From assembly GCA_035048485.1 (NCBI GenBank), contig CM068582.1, forward strand, positions 18,549,570 to 18,613,569: a DNA stretch of 64,000 bases. The letters run 5' to 3'. The notes beneath the pieces are model-generated. The model was not told the DNA's origin. It worked only from the letters and a program-made list of their open reading frames with translations, and made no database searches. Below are positions 10,991 to 23,035 of the stretch, in pieces. The translations under genes and the position numbers were made by a program. Source of the DNA: Pteria penguin (lineage: Eukaryota; Mollusca; Bivalvia; Pterioida; Pteriidae). Each line of letters opens with the position of its first letter. Positions within the stretch are counted from its first letter, which is position 1.

Positions 10991-12250
10991 TTTTTAACAT
11001 CACTTTTTGTCCTACTCTTTTGTGAAAGCAAGGGGACTTTACATCTCATAATACTTATTCCTCCATCTGTCAATCTGTCACAAAAACTTTTGATATAACT
11101 TTTGATCCAGTAGGGGTACAACTTCACATGTAGATTTCTTGTGATGAGACTTTCCATTTAAGATAATTACTTTTGACATCTTAGAATTCTTTGAATTCAC
11201 TTGTTTATCTTGACAGTTATGTATCCTCAGGAACATTCTCATCTAATTACAACCCCCTCCTAATTACAAGCATGGATTCACCATGTCTTCTCTCTCTTTA
11301 TACACATCAAATCCACAGCAAATGGTCAGAGCATGAACAGTTTTAGATCACCATCACATAGTTTGAATGATCTTGTGCTATATGCCTGACATCCGCAACT
11401 GGAAAACTCGGTTCTGGACAAACTACAAATGCTGAAAGTAGCAAACATCTTGGGATATACACTTGATGGCATGCTTTGGATACTGCATGTGACATAATTT
11501 TTCGGTTTGAGTGGCATAGTTAGCCTTTTAGTGTACCTCAATTCTGGACAAGCTACAAGTACCAAGCTTACCGGTACACTAATTAATTATTCATCTTGGA
11601 ATGCAGACTCGAAAACATGTTTCAAGCTGTACCTGATATACTTTTTGTCACTCGCTTTTTGTAAAAACGTGGGACATGAAATCTCATTTGTCTGGCCATC
11701 CGTCTTTCTGTCTGTCTGTCTGTCACAAAATCTTTAACCTTGGTCATAACGTAAGGCCATCATATCTGGCATGTTTGTGCCTAGTTGCAATACCTTTTCT
11801 GTATCTGTAGACATGCACAACAATGACAATGTCACAGATCACTGTACCCTTACTGTTAGAGCGTCAAAAGCGGTGGACCACAATTCTCTGAATTTGCTTG
11901 TTCCATTTGAGTCATTTTGGTATCCTGTTTTGGGCGCAAGTATCTCTGTTATGGACAGTACATGCACCAAAGTTGCACCAATGATTCATCTATGGGATGC
12001 ACACTAGAGTGCCTGGTTCGGTTGCTTCATGTGACAGTTTATCCACTTTAGTGATTTGGTTAACCTGTTGGGGGTGCCTCAGTTGACGACAAACTAGTAA
12101 AAATAAAAGACTTCTGGCATATGGCCAAGTCACCTCGACAGTGTGTGAAAATTCCCAAACTTGTGCTAATAGTTCATCTTGGGATGCAGACTTAAATGCA
12201 AGCTTCGTATCACTATTCCCACTTCAATTTTCTTTCATTAAAAGAAAATT
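10991..12250. repeat. Degenerate dispersed repeats with GTCTGTC-type leaders
   Basis: Two leader-like blocks ('CACTTTTTGTCCTACTC...' near 11000 and 'TCACTCGCTTTTTGTAAAAACGTGGGACATGAAATCTCAT' with GTCTGTCTGTCTGTC near 11640-11735) head diverged repeat units. The phrase 'TTCATCTTGGGATGCAGACT' recurs near 11593, 11985 and 12172; 'TTCTGGACAA.CTACAA' recurs near 11412 and 11540. It looks like a decayed core-repeat element. Coding content: none supported. Confidence 0.5.
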
Positions 12251-12419
12251 GATTAAAATAACTCAATAATGATTCAAGAGTCATTTTGAATGTATGCTGT
12301 TAATTGTAGGAATGAAACTAGTCCTGAATTAAGGGGTTAGTCTGGTGAACTAGTAAGAAGAATTAAAATCTACAACTGGCTATTTCATGTATATTCTATA
12401 AGAACAGATAGAGGTAGAT

Positions 12420-14045
12420 TAAATAAAACGTGTCATGCAATGGAGCAAATTATTGTACTAGAATCAATGCAAATTAACACTGTGTCATGCCTATTTTTAA
12501 ATAGAGAAATGTCATTTTAGAGCAGTTTATATTTCATTGTTCGCAAATATGACACAGAAAAGTTTGGGTTTTTAGCTCACTTGAGCCAAAGGCTCAAGTG
12601 AGCTATAGTCATAGTGTGCCGTCCGTCGTCGTCGTCGTCCGTCGTTAACTTTTTCACATTTTCGACTTCTTCTCTGGAACTACATTGCAGATTTGGATCA
12701 AACTTTGTGTAAATGATGTACTCAAGGTCGCCTACTAATATTGTGTTCGGGATCCAGATTCCCTCAGGGGTGGATCCAGGGCAGGACCAAAAGTGCCCAA
12801 AAGGGTACCCCTCTTCTAACATCTTCTCCAGAACCAGTACATAAATGGGGAAACTAATTACATTTCAACAATCTATAAAGATGGGTTATTAAAAATTGTG
12901 TTCGGGGTTAAGATCCGTCAAATAGAAATGTAGGCTTTTTTGACATTTTCTGGACCTAGTCATTTCAATGAAGAAAAGTGTCATGTTTTTCAGTTAATTG
13001 ATATTGATGATTTCTTAATGACTATTTTGACCATAATTGTGGTAAGGAATATTATTGTGAAAGAATTTTGTCATTATCTCAATTTTTGGATTTTTTATGA
13101 ATTTTTTAAGACTTCCAAAAAAAAAGGGGGGGGGGGTTGGCCATTTTTCACATTTTCAACTTTTTCTACAAAACCACATGAAAGATTTTAATGAAACACA
13201 GAATACCTGAAGTACTAAATAATAATAGATTAATAATAGATAATAGATTAAATAATAACAAAAACGTGTCATGTTATGGAGCAAATTATTGTACTAGAAT
13301 CAATGCAAATTAACACTGTGTCATGCCTATTTTGATATAGAGAAATGTCATTTTAGAGCAGTTTATATTTCATTGTTCGCAATTATGACACAGAAAAGTT
13401 TGGGTTTTTAGCTAACCTGAGCCAAAGGCTCAAGTGAGCTATAGTCATAGTGCGCCGTCCGTCGTCGTCTGTCATTAACTTTTTCACATTTTCGACTTCT
13501 TCTCTGGAACTACATTGCAGATTTGGATCAAACTTTGTGTAAATGATGTACTCAAGGTCCCCTACTAAAATTGTGTTCGGGATCCAGATTCCCTCAGGGG
13601 TGGATCCAGGGCAGGACCAAAAGGGTACCCCTCTTCAAACATCTTCTTCTCCAGAACCAGTACATAAATGGGGAAGCTAATTACATTTCAACAATCTATA
13701 AAGATGGCTTATTAAAAATTGTGTTCGGGGTTAAGATCCGTCAAAGAGGAATGTAGGCTTTTTTGACATTTTCTGGACCTAGTCATTTCAATGAAGAAAA
13801 GTGTCATGTTTTTCAGTTAATTGATATTGATGATTTCTTAATGACTATTTTGATCATAATTGTGGTAAGGAATATTATTGTGAAAGAATTTTGTCATTAT
13901 CTCAATTTTTGGATTTTTTATGAATTTTTTAAGACTTCCAAAAAAAAAAAGGGGGGGGGGGTTGGGCCATTTTTCACATTTTCAACTTTTTCTACAAAAC
14001 CACATGAAAGATTTTAATGAAACACGGAATACCTGAAGTACTAAA
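12420..14045 (+). repeat. Tandem duplication, two ~836-bp units
   Basis: The sequence from 'ACGTGTCATG.AATGGAGCAAATTATTG' (12429) to 'GAATACCTGAAGTACTAA' (13224) recurs from 13265 to 14042, with few substitutions and small indels. Both units contain the hairpin 5' end of the element (12575 and 13411), a 'GATGATTTCTTAATGACTATTTTGA' block and an A(n)G(n) tract. The near identity points to a fairly recent duplication that copied flanking DNA together with the element's 5' end. Confidence 0.9.
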
Positions 14046-15396
14046 AGTCCTCTATCAATTTGGTAAATTTCATCCAAATTGGTTAACAGATAATGCCACC
14101 ATGTCTAAAAAGCAGTTCTCACAATGGTACATATACCACTTGGTAATTGAAATTGAAATTGAATTTTTTTTTTTACACATCTAAATAAGTTTTTAGATGT
14201 TTCTCAACAGTCAACATATGAAATTAGGAATTTTACGTTTAAGACTTCCAAAAAAAAAGGGGGGGGGGGTTTGGCCATTTTTCACATTTTCAACTTTTTC
14301 TACAAAACTGTTTGAAGGATTTTAATAAATCTTGGTAGAAATAAGTCACTTATGATCCTCTTCAAATTCTGTTGTTTTCGTCCAGACCTCTTTACAGGTG
14401 GCGCCACCATAGTCAAAAGTAGGTCACAAAAGAGTTCCCTCCTTTAACAATATTCTTTTTCATACGGGCTGTATACAGAGACAAACAGAATGTATAGAAA
14501 TGATCTAGATGGATGAGTGAAGATGTATTGTCATTTTGGTTCCCTTCCAAAATCAAATTTTAGAATTTTTTTTCGACATTTCTTTGGACTTGGTGATTCA
14601 ATGCAGAAAAAAAGTGTCATATTTCCTAGTTAATTGATAATGATGATTTATTATGGACTATTGTGATCATAATTATGGTAAGGATTGTTACTTTGAAAGA
14701 ATTTTGTCAATATCTCAATTTTTGGATTTTCTATGAATTTTTTAAGACTTCCAAATGAGGGTGTATAGGAACAATTCAATCACATTTTTCACTTCTGCTG
14801 TTATACCACATGAAAGATTTTAATGAAACATGGAATACATGAAGTACTAAAGGTCCTCTATCAATTTAGTAAATTTCATCAAAATTGGTTAACAGATAAT
14901 GCCACCATGTCTAAAAAGCAGTTCTCACAATGGTACATATACCACTTGGTAATTGAAATATGGAGAGTAGCAGTTCAAATCCAGCTGTGGTCAAATTTTT
15001 TTTTCATTTCTTTACACATCTAAATAAGTTTTCAGATGTTTCTCAACACTCAACATATGAAATTATGCAATTTTAAGTTAGATCTGGACAATATTTGAAA
15101 CAATTGTTGTTCATGACCCAGACTTGAAATCAGTCAACAAAAGGCCCCATCTAAAGAAAATGACTAAATTGTTGCCCTGAATGACTTCTTGCAGAGACAA
15201 AGGAAATGCTTAATATCAAAATCACCTGAATGGATGTGCAAAAAAATGTTGTTTTTTATTCTAGCCTGAAATAAAATTTGACACATTTGTGTTGACTTAG
15301 TCACATTAATGCAAAAATAAATGAATTCTTCCTTCATGCATGACTGATCATCTAGGTACTCAGGTGAGCGATATAGGCCCACTTGGGCCTGTTGTT
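12575..15396 (+). mobile_element. Hairpin-bounded non-autonomous element (GCTCAC family)
   Basis: The 5' end is a perfect 13-bp hairpin GCTCACTTGAGCC-AAA-GGCTCAAGTGAGC (12575-12603), followed by a CCGTCGTCGTCGTCC leader. The 3' end is CTCAGGTGAGC (15359-15369; inverted match to the 5' end with one mismatch), a short hairpin GGCCCA-CT-TGGGCC (15376-15389) and terminal TGTTGTTT. Internal blocks recur several times ('TTTAAGACTTCCAAAAAA-GGGGG', 'CATTTTCAACTTTTTCTAC', 'AACAGATAATGCCACCATGTCTAAAAAG'). No transposase is present. This 3' hairpin-plus-T-rich terminus resembles Helentron-associated elements; the class is inferred. Confidence 0.75.
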
Positions 15397-16204
15397 TATT
15401 TTGGTAGATAAACTTATGAATTTATACTGATTGATTGAAAAAATAACAAAGATTAGGGAAAGATCTGACAATTTACGAAGCCTTTCATAGCGGCTATAGT
15501 AATTAAACAAACCTACTAAAATGATGACAATTTCACAAGAAGTAAACTTATTTGATAATTTCTGAAATCTGTATGACTGTGATATTACACTGTAATGTGC
15601 AGTGGTCTGTCATAAGTCAAAACAACATAAAATTACAATAGGTAATGGAGCATTTTACAAAGAAATTTGGTAGATATTACACCCTCCCCAATTTTGCTAT
15701 AACCTCATTTGTGTGTAATATATATTGAATGAAATATTACCTTTTCATGATCAAGAAAGGAATTGATTTGTATACATATATGCTTCAAATGACATTTCGA
15801 ATTAAAACTATATTTAGATTCGATATAATCAAAATATACAAACACATTAATGCCCTCCCCCTTTTAGGAGGATGGAGGCTATTTGGAAAACAAGTACATA
15901 TATTTCCTTGAAAAATCTGCCTCTGTGGTACATATATCACTACTTCAATAAATATGTCAGTAACAACATTGTAGTATTATTTAAAAATTTTAAATGTCTT
16001 CTTTATAATGATATGTAAATCATGCCTCTACTGTGAACGAGTCCGGAGATATAATGGTTAGTTCCCTGCGCCTACAACCCGGTGGGTGTTCTGTGCTGTG
16101 GTACAATTTAACGATTTACGTACCGATTATGTCTTCCTGCAGTTAACTACCCTGTGGAAACTAATTCTATAATTTCGTAATCATTGTTATTGAAACATGT
16201 AGCT
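15397..16204. other. Unannotated stretch
   Basis: AT-rich sequence without recognisable genes or repeats. A 60-codon frame at 15729-15911 has no supporting features. Confidence 0.4.
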
Positions 16205-16305
16205 GACAATGATAATATAAATCTTTGAACATCTTTGATGTTCTTAGAGTGAACCGCCATATTATTAGCCCTTTACACTGTCCACTTCGTACTCACATCT
16301 GATTT
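16205..16305. repeat. ~100-bp segment also found at 21195-21300
   Basis: It shares 'ACAATGATAA', 'AACATC', 'GATGTTCTTA' and 'CCCTTTACACTGTCCAC' in the same order and spacing with 21195-21300. The two copies sit just outside the two ends of the 16345-21150 element, in direct orientation, and are clearly diverged. Confidence 0.7.
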
Positions 16306-17092
16306 TTTCTTTAATCTTTTTCCTCACAGGTTTTAACAGGTTTTTGTGTTGGCTAGAAAAGCCAACATACTATGCTGTCGTGCAGCGTGTGGAAGTTGCA
16401 GGCGAACAGCTACTCATTAAATCAACAACAGTACGCCTTGAGAAATAATTCTCTGTTGTTCGTCAGTGGAACACTTTATCCAAATTGATTTATCGAAACA
16501 AAACGGCTTTTGAAAAGTGCAAATATGTCTCTTTATAGAATTTGGGGTTATTCCACATAATTGCATTGTAAATTTCGAAATATTTTTCGTTTGTTTTGAG
16601 AAATCGCGTATGATTATATACCATTGTCAGACAACTACTGAACTTCTCGTTCGATCCTGTTACGAAAATTCGCATCTATTATATACCTTACTTATTATTG
16701 CTTGCGTGCGTTTTGAGAATGAATGATCTCTGAATTTCCTAAAATTAGATAGTTTTGGTCCTGATAATTGTACATACATCTGAATAAAATACAAAGCATA
16801 TTCTCGAATATCGGTATTTTGACACGATTTACTTCTGTGCGAGTTGCCTATCTTGTTTCTACTTCCGCCCAGCTGTTTTCTTGGAAAGCTCTCGAAACAG
16901 TCACGGACTTATGTAGATATTAAACTGAAATTTTGGCAAGTACATATCAAAAGGTTACAGAGTAAGGTGAAGTTTTCGTAGTGATTGATTCATTTCTTGC
17001 CAAGCTGCGATTCTTGACTTAGAAAATTGCTTAGAAATGTCGTTTTCCAGGCTTTCTAGGCTGTTTCATCAGATATTGGTCCGACAGTTGGC

Positions 17093-17797
17093 GGGTGAAA
17101 CGAAACACTGAAACGGCACCTAAACACAGAAACGGCACTTATATACTCATTATAATGACAAATTTGCCCATTTCCATAATATACAGGCTAAACAACATTG
17201 GAAATGCTGATTTTTTTTTTAATTGAAATAAAAAGTTTGGTATTTCGAATTTCCTCTGATTGATATCCAGTTAATATAATAGTTTCAATTAATTTAAAAG
17301 CAATTAACATTTCAATGCATACATGAAAGGTGCAATTGCCGAGCAATTATAAGTAACTGTGCATAATAAAGGATTGTCATGGGAACTTACGCCAATTATC
17401 TTGTAAACAAAAACTTGCTAAATTAATCAAAGTCACGCTATTATCCAAATGTTCAAAGTTTTGATATTGCAAATTCATAAAATTTCATTTCTTCAATATT
17501 AATACTACTATAAATGCTACAAATTGCGATAATAAGAATAATGAATATATACTGGCTATAAACCTCTTCATGACATGAAGAAGGCCATTTTCACAACCTG
17601 AAATAGCATGGAAAAGAAAGTGCAATAACTATGTCAATATGCATCAAATCATAATATAACTTGGTCATTGTATATATAATATATATACCTATCATAAAAA
17701 AGTTGTCTTTTGTTTCTTTGATTAATAGTAAGTGCCGTTTTGGTGTTTACCCTGCCGTTTCTGTGTTTAAGGTGCTGTTTCGGTGTTTCAATTCACC
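17093..17797. mobile_element. ~0.7-kb TIR element (MITE) with ~10-12-bp target duplication
   Basis: The left end GGTGAAACGAAACACTGAAA... is inverted at the right as ...CGGTGTTTCAATTCACC. The TIR extends about 37 bp through repeated 'AAACACAGAAACGGCAC' units. CCGACAGTTGGC flanks it on both sides (17081-17092 and 17796-17807; the outer bases overlap the TIR, so the true duplication is about 10-12 bp). The interior is AT-rich and non-coding. The superfamily is not assigned. Confidence 0.8.
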
Positions 17798-18694
17798 GAC
17801 AGTTGGCATGTGAGTACAGATCAATAAGTTGCGGAGCAAGGGAAGCTTTTAGTGATTAGCCTTATTGTTGCAGTTCCTTCACTTAAGAATTTTTAGATTT
17901 CCAAACTCTTTCTGCTGCTTATGCAGATATCAATTTTGTATGCAAGTACCTATCAATAGGTCACAGAGCAAATTTCAGTTTCATAGTGATATCTCATTTT
18001 TTGCTGAGTTACAACTCTTGGACTTGGAAAGAAAATTCCGTAGAAATTCTAGTTTCCCAGACTTCTTTCTGCTATTTCTTCAGATATTGAACTGAAAGTT
18101 GACATGTGAGAACAGATCAGTGAGTATCAGAACAAGTGAAAGTTTCTTGCTTGTTTACCTGAATTATAGTCAAAACGGCCCAAAAAACAAACCGGCCTAC
18201 ACCAAAACAGCCAAAAAACAAAACCGCCCACACAAAAATGGCCCAACTTTTTTTACCAAAATGGCCCAACTTTAAATTTCTTTTTTAAACGGATTTATTT
18301 GTTGAAATTTTGGAAATCACTTATTAAATGAATATTGAATTTTGAACTGAGGTTGTTAACCACTAAGAAATTGGTGTTTCCAACTCTTGCCACGTGGAGG
18401 CCACCTCAAGGAAGAGCCAAAAATTTGAAATTTCATACGAAGAAATCGAAATAATTGAAAAAAATATCTACGATTATCTAAGATTACACTGTCCTTATAG
18501 ACAGAAGTATTTTTTGAAATCGGTAAAACTTGTTGAACTGCCTTTAGAGTAAAAAAAATTAATACTGGCATAAACGCTTCCCTGTTTCTAATTACTTTTT
18601 CTTCTTATATATCATAATAGTCTCTACAAAATAAAGGGGCTTGTACTTTGTACTGTGCACATATTTGTTATTGTATGACTTTTCTCTAATAAAT

Positions 18695-18962
18695 AAGCCG
18701 GCGTGGCCTAGTGGTATCGCGCTGGACTCCTGATCGAGAGGCCGGGGTTCGATTCCCGCTCTGGTCATGCCGGTGTCCTATCTTTCGGATGAGACAGTAA
18801 AAACCAAGGCTCCGGGTCGTGGTATGCATGGCATGTTAAAGATCCCTCACTGCTTCGGGTGGGTCCGTTGCAAAGGTCAAAATTTGTATTAGACAGATGC
18901 CGCCACCATATACGTGAAATATTGGTGGTGTGACGTTAAACAAAAATCGATCAATCAATCAA
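18695..18962 (+). mobile_element. tRNA-derived SINE (family A)
   Basis: A box TGGCCTAGTGG (18704-18714), B box GGTTCGATTCC (18746-18756), family-A body and an ATCGATCAATCAATCA tail. It is flanked by a 14-bp duplication with one mismatch, TTTCTC[T/G]AATAAAT (18681-18694 and 18963-18976). Compared with the copy at 4093 it lacks about 9 bp just after 'AAAATTTGTAT'. Confidence 0.95.
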
Positions 18963-19129
18963 TTTCTCGAATAAATTATGCTGCATATATATTTCTTTTC
19001 TATTTGGGTTTTTTTTTTTGTATATATATATATAGTTTATGAGTTGTGTACATTATCTTATGAATTGCCTACATTTGAGCTAGAATGTACAAAATGATTA
19101 ATTGGTAATGCCCTTGGGTGATATTGTAC

Positions 19130-19650
19130 TTTAGATGAAAAAATCATTGTAACGGAAGTTAAGCAACGTCTCATTGATATATATAATTATATATATACAT
19201 GTATAAGCAGTCTATTATAGCTGAAAGAAATGCATCGTTGAAATGTTCTTTATATAAACACATTATTGATCACGTTACATTACAGCTTTATTTGACCAAA
19301 CCTATTTATATGCTAAGAAACATATTAACAGATTGCGCCTTTCGTCACATTGTTCGAGTATTGAGACTGGGCAATATAAAAATATACCTGTTGAAAGACG
19401 TTTATGTAATATTTGTAAATTAGACAGAGAGGACAAGTTTCATTTTATTTTGAAATGTCCGGCTTTTGAAAACATAGGAATTAAATATTTGAAAAATTGT
19501 TATTATAGAAGACCCTCCATCTTCAAATTGGTTCAACTCCTGAATTCCAATAACACAAAGGAACTTTGCATTTATGGTAAATTTCTAAAATGTGCTTTCA
19601 AAATTAGAAGTACTTTAAGTCATAATGAAGACTTTAGTCACATTTTATAG
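19130..19650 (+). pseudogene. 3' end of a non-LTR (LINE) retrotransposon ORF2, frameshifted
   Basis: Two overlapping frames (19199-19423 and 19333-19650) together resemble the C-terminus of a LINE reverse transcriptase protein. The second frame has a CCHC zinc-finger arrangement: C25-x2-C28-x8-H37-x4-C42, in the context 'RRLCNICKL...FHFILKCP'. This motif follows the RT domain in many LINEs. The stop is at 19648-19650. The two frames are joined only by a frameshift near 19330, and the RT domain itself is missing, so this is a 5'-truncated dead copy. Confidence 0.75.
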
Positions 19651-19778
19651 TTATATACTGTACTCTATTTGACATATAAACATATCTATATTTTGAATTA
19701 ATGTGATATATAAATTCATTATGTTGACCTTGACATTATACTATATTATTGTTGCTTATTATATATTTGTATACACTA

Positions 19779-20008
19779 CAGTCCGGGTGGAACTTTGAAT
19801 GCCCACTATCCACAGTGGGCAGTCCACCTGAAATTTCAGTGGGCATTAGGAGTGGACATTTACTTGAGCTATCAAGCTGTCCACTTACCTGAATGTTAAT
19901 TCTAACTGGCTTTTACAAGAATGTCCACTGTTTGCAGTGGACATTTTTAATGCCCACTCTAAAAATGCCCACTGTGACCACTGGGCAAATTAAGTTCCAC
20001 CAGGACTG
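19779..20008. mobile_element. 230-bp TA MITE (CAGTCC...GGTGGAACTT TIR)
   Basis: The left end CAGTCCGGGTGGAACTT is inverted at the right as AAGTTCCACCAGGACTG, with TA on both sides (19777-19778; 20009-20010). The interior repeats 'GTGGGCATT' and 'GTCCACTG' in both orientations, giving a strongly self-complementary transcript. It is non-coding and inserted in the LINE-bearing part of the 18167-20487 element. Tc1/mariner-like by target site. Confidence 0.9.
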
Positions 20009-21194
20009 TACTGTATCTATTGAACTTGAAAATGTTTCCTTAAGTACCTAATAAAAGCCTAGAAATAGCTAATTATAATCATTGCTATTATCATTGCATG
20101 GCTTGCACACGATTAACTTTAGAATTAAACCAGTCAAAGGCATATATATCAATAATGTTTTTATAACTTTCTGAAAATTGCTGCAATTACCGTAAATAGC
20201 GGAATAAAAAGTCGGACCGTTTTATCTATCATATATAAAGTGAAAAAAGTTTGACTGTTTTGAAAAAAGTTTGTTTGGCTTTTGTCAAATTAAATGACCG
20301 TCCTAAGTCGGTATCGTAATTGCACTACAATCAAATATTTTTGTAATGTGTTAAATGTTCTATAATATTATTTATATTCATGTATTGTATAGCTCCATGG
20401 TGACTTCTGCCACATAACTGAGCCGGTAACTCCTCTTTTTTCAGAGTAGTGGATTTGGGCCGTTTTATTTTTGGGCCGTTTTGACCATACACCGTTTACC
20501 TAGTTTTTACCTCAACTGAACCTTAGGCTCAGTGAGCTGTTATCATAGCGTGTTGACAACTTCTCGAGAACCACTAAAGGGAATTTGATGCAACTTGGTA
20601 AGCATGAAGTACTCATTGTCCCATACACGTGATTTTTTTAACCAGATCCATTGACAGCAGAAGCAAGAGTAGGTAACAAATGGTATCCTTGTTTGACAAA
20701 CTTGTCTCTTGTTTTGTTATCATGATATTTGTTATGTATGATAAGAACTTACAATGAAATATTTTTTTTCAACAGCTCAATCTTAAGATATTTTTTATCT
20801 AAAAAAAAGGGGGGGGGGGTTATTCACACTTTCTTCTTTATTCTTATGAACTGTGTGAAGGAATTGGATGAAGCTTAGAAGAAATGAAATATTTATGACC
20901 CCCTATTAAATTTATTTTTTTGTCTAGATCTTTCAATAGGTGGTGCCAATTAACTCATGTGGACAGAATTATGTACATTGGACTTTGATCATTTCTGAGA
21001 AATCAATAGTTTTCTTGACTTGTCTCATTATCTTACAAATATTTAATTGTAATTGGTATGTATGTAGATATTTGATAGGTTGCAGAGTTCATATTTAATA
21101 ACTCCTTTCAACACTAGCCAACACACAGGACTTTCAGTCCTTTGATGTTTTACTTACATGCAATACGTAACTTAATTAAAACAAGACATTTTAC

Positions 21195-21300
21195 AATGAT
21201 AAAATGAATTTTAACATCCATGATATTCTTATGGTGGACGGGCATTATTATTATTATCCGTTTACACTGTCCACCCCACGGACACATTCAGAGTATACAA
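21195..21300. repeat. ~100-bp segment matching 16205-16305
   Basis: Diverged direct copy of the segment at 16205. It contains 'GATATTCTTA', an ATT microsatellite-like run and 'CCGTTTACACTGTCCAC'. Together the two flank the 4.8-kb element. Confidence 0.7.
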
Positions 21301-22050
21301 AATATCTTCTTTGATCCCGGGTTTACTCGGATCTGGATTGCGATAACTTTTATTGAATCCTACGTGCGATTTAGCATCCATGTTTCTTCTCCGCAATTTT
21401 TAGAATGTTCATATTGTTGGTTCTTCTTCTTGATATATCCCCCGCGCACTTAGGGGAATGGACTAGATTTCAGTACTAACTTAAGTTTATTCAAATTCGG
21501 ATATACCGATGCTGGGTTGGATACTCTCTCCGTATTAGACCGCATCTGTGGTGAAGTCATAGTAACGACCTCCATGTGGTGACCGTGGTCAACCGGTCTG
21601 GTTGACACCACTTTATTTTTGGGAGTTAGCGTTTTGATACTTTGACAACTTTGGGTATCCTGATTTCTTACATACGTGAATGACTTAGGTTAACTCATCG
21701 TCTTTCTAGAATTAACTACTGCTGAGGGTAGTGACACGGGGTCATCTTCAAGCGTACTCCACAAGTTTTAAAGTTTATGTATTTTTCGGTTGTTTGGACG
21801 TCCTCAGTTGTTTCTTTATGGAATGCTTTAGCTGGTATACTACGGGTCCTATTTAGTCCGAATTATTCCTTTGCCTTCCGATCTGTCATTCATGAAGGTA
21901 ACTACTTCAGTCGCCTCTCCATTTCTCTTTATAGCTGACTTTCTCTTGTTTCCTCCCTTGACCGATTGTTTACAAATTTAGAATTTACAAAAATAATTTT
22001 GAAGCCAGCTCCGAAATATCTAAAGTATTGCCAAAAAGATTATGACTACT
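21301..22050. other. Unannotated stretch
   Basis: No recognised gene. A CCCCCGCGCACTTAGGGG imperfect hairpin at 21440-21457 after 'TATAT' resembles the start of the 623 element but lacks the GTCTGTC leader. A minus-strand frame near 21900-21960 looks mildly protein-like but has stops. Confidence 0.35.
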
Positions 22051-22075
22051 GGACAACAACAACAACAACAACAAC

Positions 22076-22121
<46 letters not shown>
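22051..22121. repeat. Trinucleotide microsatellite (CAA)n-(TAA)n
   Basis: A run of CAA units passes into TAA units. The frames through it (poly-T/poly-I or poly-Y) are artefacts. It ends next to an AAAAGGGGGGG tract. Confidence 0.95.
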
Positions 22122-22124
<3 letters not shown>

Positions 22125-23035
22125 TATCCAAAAGGGGGGGTCTTCTTTTAAAGTAACCTTATTATCTTCTAATTCTTTTACTAAAAGTTCTATCGGAATT
22201 TCCTCATTCTCCTGAAGATTTAGGCGGAATTTAAATCTTTTTGAGAAAAAAAAAAGAGAAAGTTTTTCTAACAACTAATAAATCCAAACATGTAAGTTTG
22301 GAGAAATTCTAGTATGATATACATTGTCCTACTTTAGTACGATTTAAGTATCATATAGATATGCAAGGCTGAGCACGACAATTCTAATTGTCATTAAAAT
22401 TGTCAAAAGGGGGCAGGTTCTAACAACGTGAGTGCCTGAAACTGAGGATGCATTACATACTACATAATATTCTAAGGGGACCTTGGACGTAACTACCCAG
22501 TTGCTATTGGTCAAATAGGTGACCTGAGGACCAGGGATATTCGTTACAAGTCGAGTTTCACAATATTACTTGACCTTATTTTTGGTACCTTAGCACATAC
22601 TTATCAAACAGCCTAAAATATCTGTGAAAGTTAACAATGCGAACTATGCGTTAGGCTTGTGCACTGCGAAGGCTTCTGCCTCTAAGTAAACTTTCAGAAT
22701 ACGGACATGTTACGCACGAGAAAGGTGTTAAACATATCAAGTAGAGAGAATAGAATTACGACAGCCGACCGTTAAAAATATTCATACAAGTCCATGTCTT
22801 ATGGAAAATCTAAATTATCTTTTGGAGGTGAACAGAAATAGAAATCGCGTTTATAAATGGTTCTGAGAAATTATGGAAGGTAATAAGTGACCTACAGATA
22901 ACATATTGGATGTTTAACCTATGGGTCTGATCCCTGGCATTATCTACTTCAGCCTGACGAAAGAAACTTATTATTGCTTAGATTCAAGGAAATTTGTTCA
23001 AAGAATTTTTGCAATGCGCCGTCCATAATTTGTTA
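22122..23035. other. Unannotated stretch; short protein-like minus frame at 22145-22230
   Basis: On the minus strand a short segment reading 'ENEEIPIELLVKELEDNKV' looks like coding sequence but runs into the microsatellite and is not extended upstream. It could be the tip of a retroelement ORF. The rest has no recognisable feature, and I could not find the long terminal repeat expected downstream of the gypsy remnant. Confidence 0.35.

Larger units (their letters stand above)
18167..20487. mobile_element. 2.3-kb TIR element with TA target site, itself carrying three insertions
   Basis: The left end is TAGTCAAAACGGCCCAAAA (18167 on) and the right end ...TTGGGCCGTTTTGACCA (to 20487), each flanked by TA (18165-18166; 20488-20489). 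The same TIR bounds a compact 243-bp copy at 35581-35823, so this copy has been expanded by a SINE (18695-18962), a LINE 3' end (about 19130-19650) and a 230-bp MITE (19779-20008). The TA duplication points to the Tc1/mariner superfamily or a relative. No transposase remains. Confidence 0.75.
16345..21150 (+). mobile_element. 4.8-kb hairpin-bounded element (TGTTGGCTAG family) hosting nested insertions
   Basis: The 5' end has TGTGTTGGCTAG (16345-16356) forming a hairpin TGTTGGCT/AGCCAACA (16347-16367). The 3' end has the perfect 12-bp inverted match CTAGCCAACACA (21114-21125), then a short hairpin AGGACT/AGTCCT (21127-21141) and terminal TTTGATGTTT. The core holds diverged ~160-bp repeats with 'CAGATATTGAACTGAAAGTTG.CATGTGAG.ACAGATCA' (copies near 16910, 17805, 17920, 18080). 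It is split by a 0.7-kb MITE (17093) and a 2.3-kb TA element (18167). Part of 20500-21000 resembles the GCTCAC family (12575), so the right half may be chimeric. No transposase. Confidence 0.7.
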
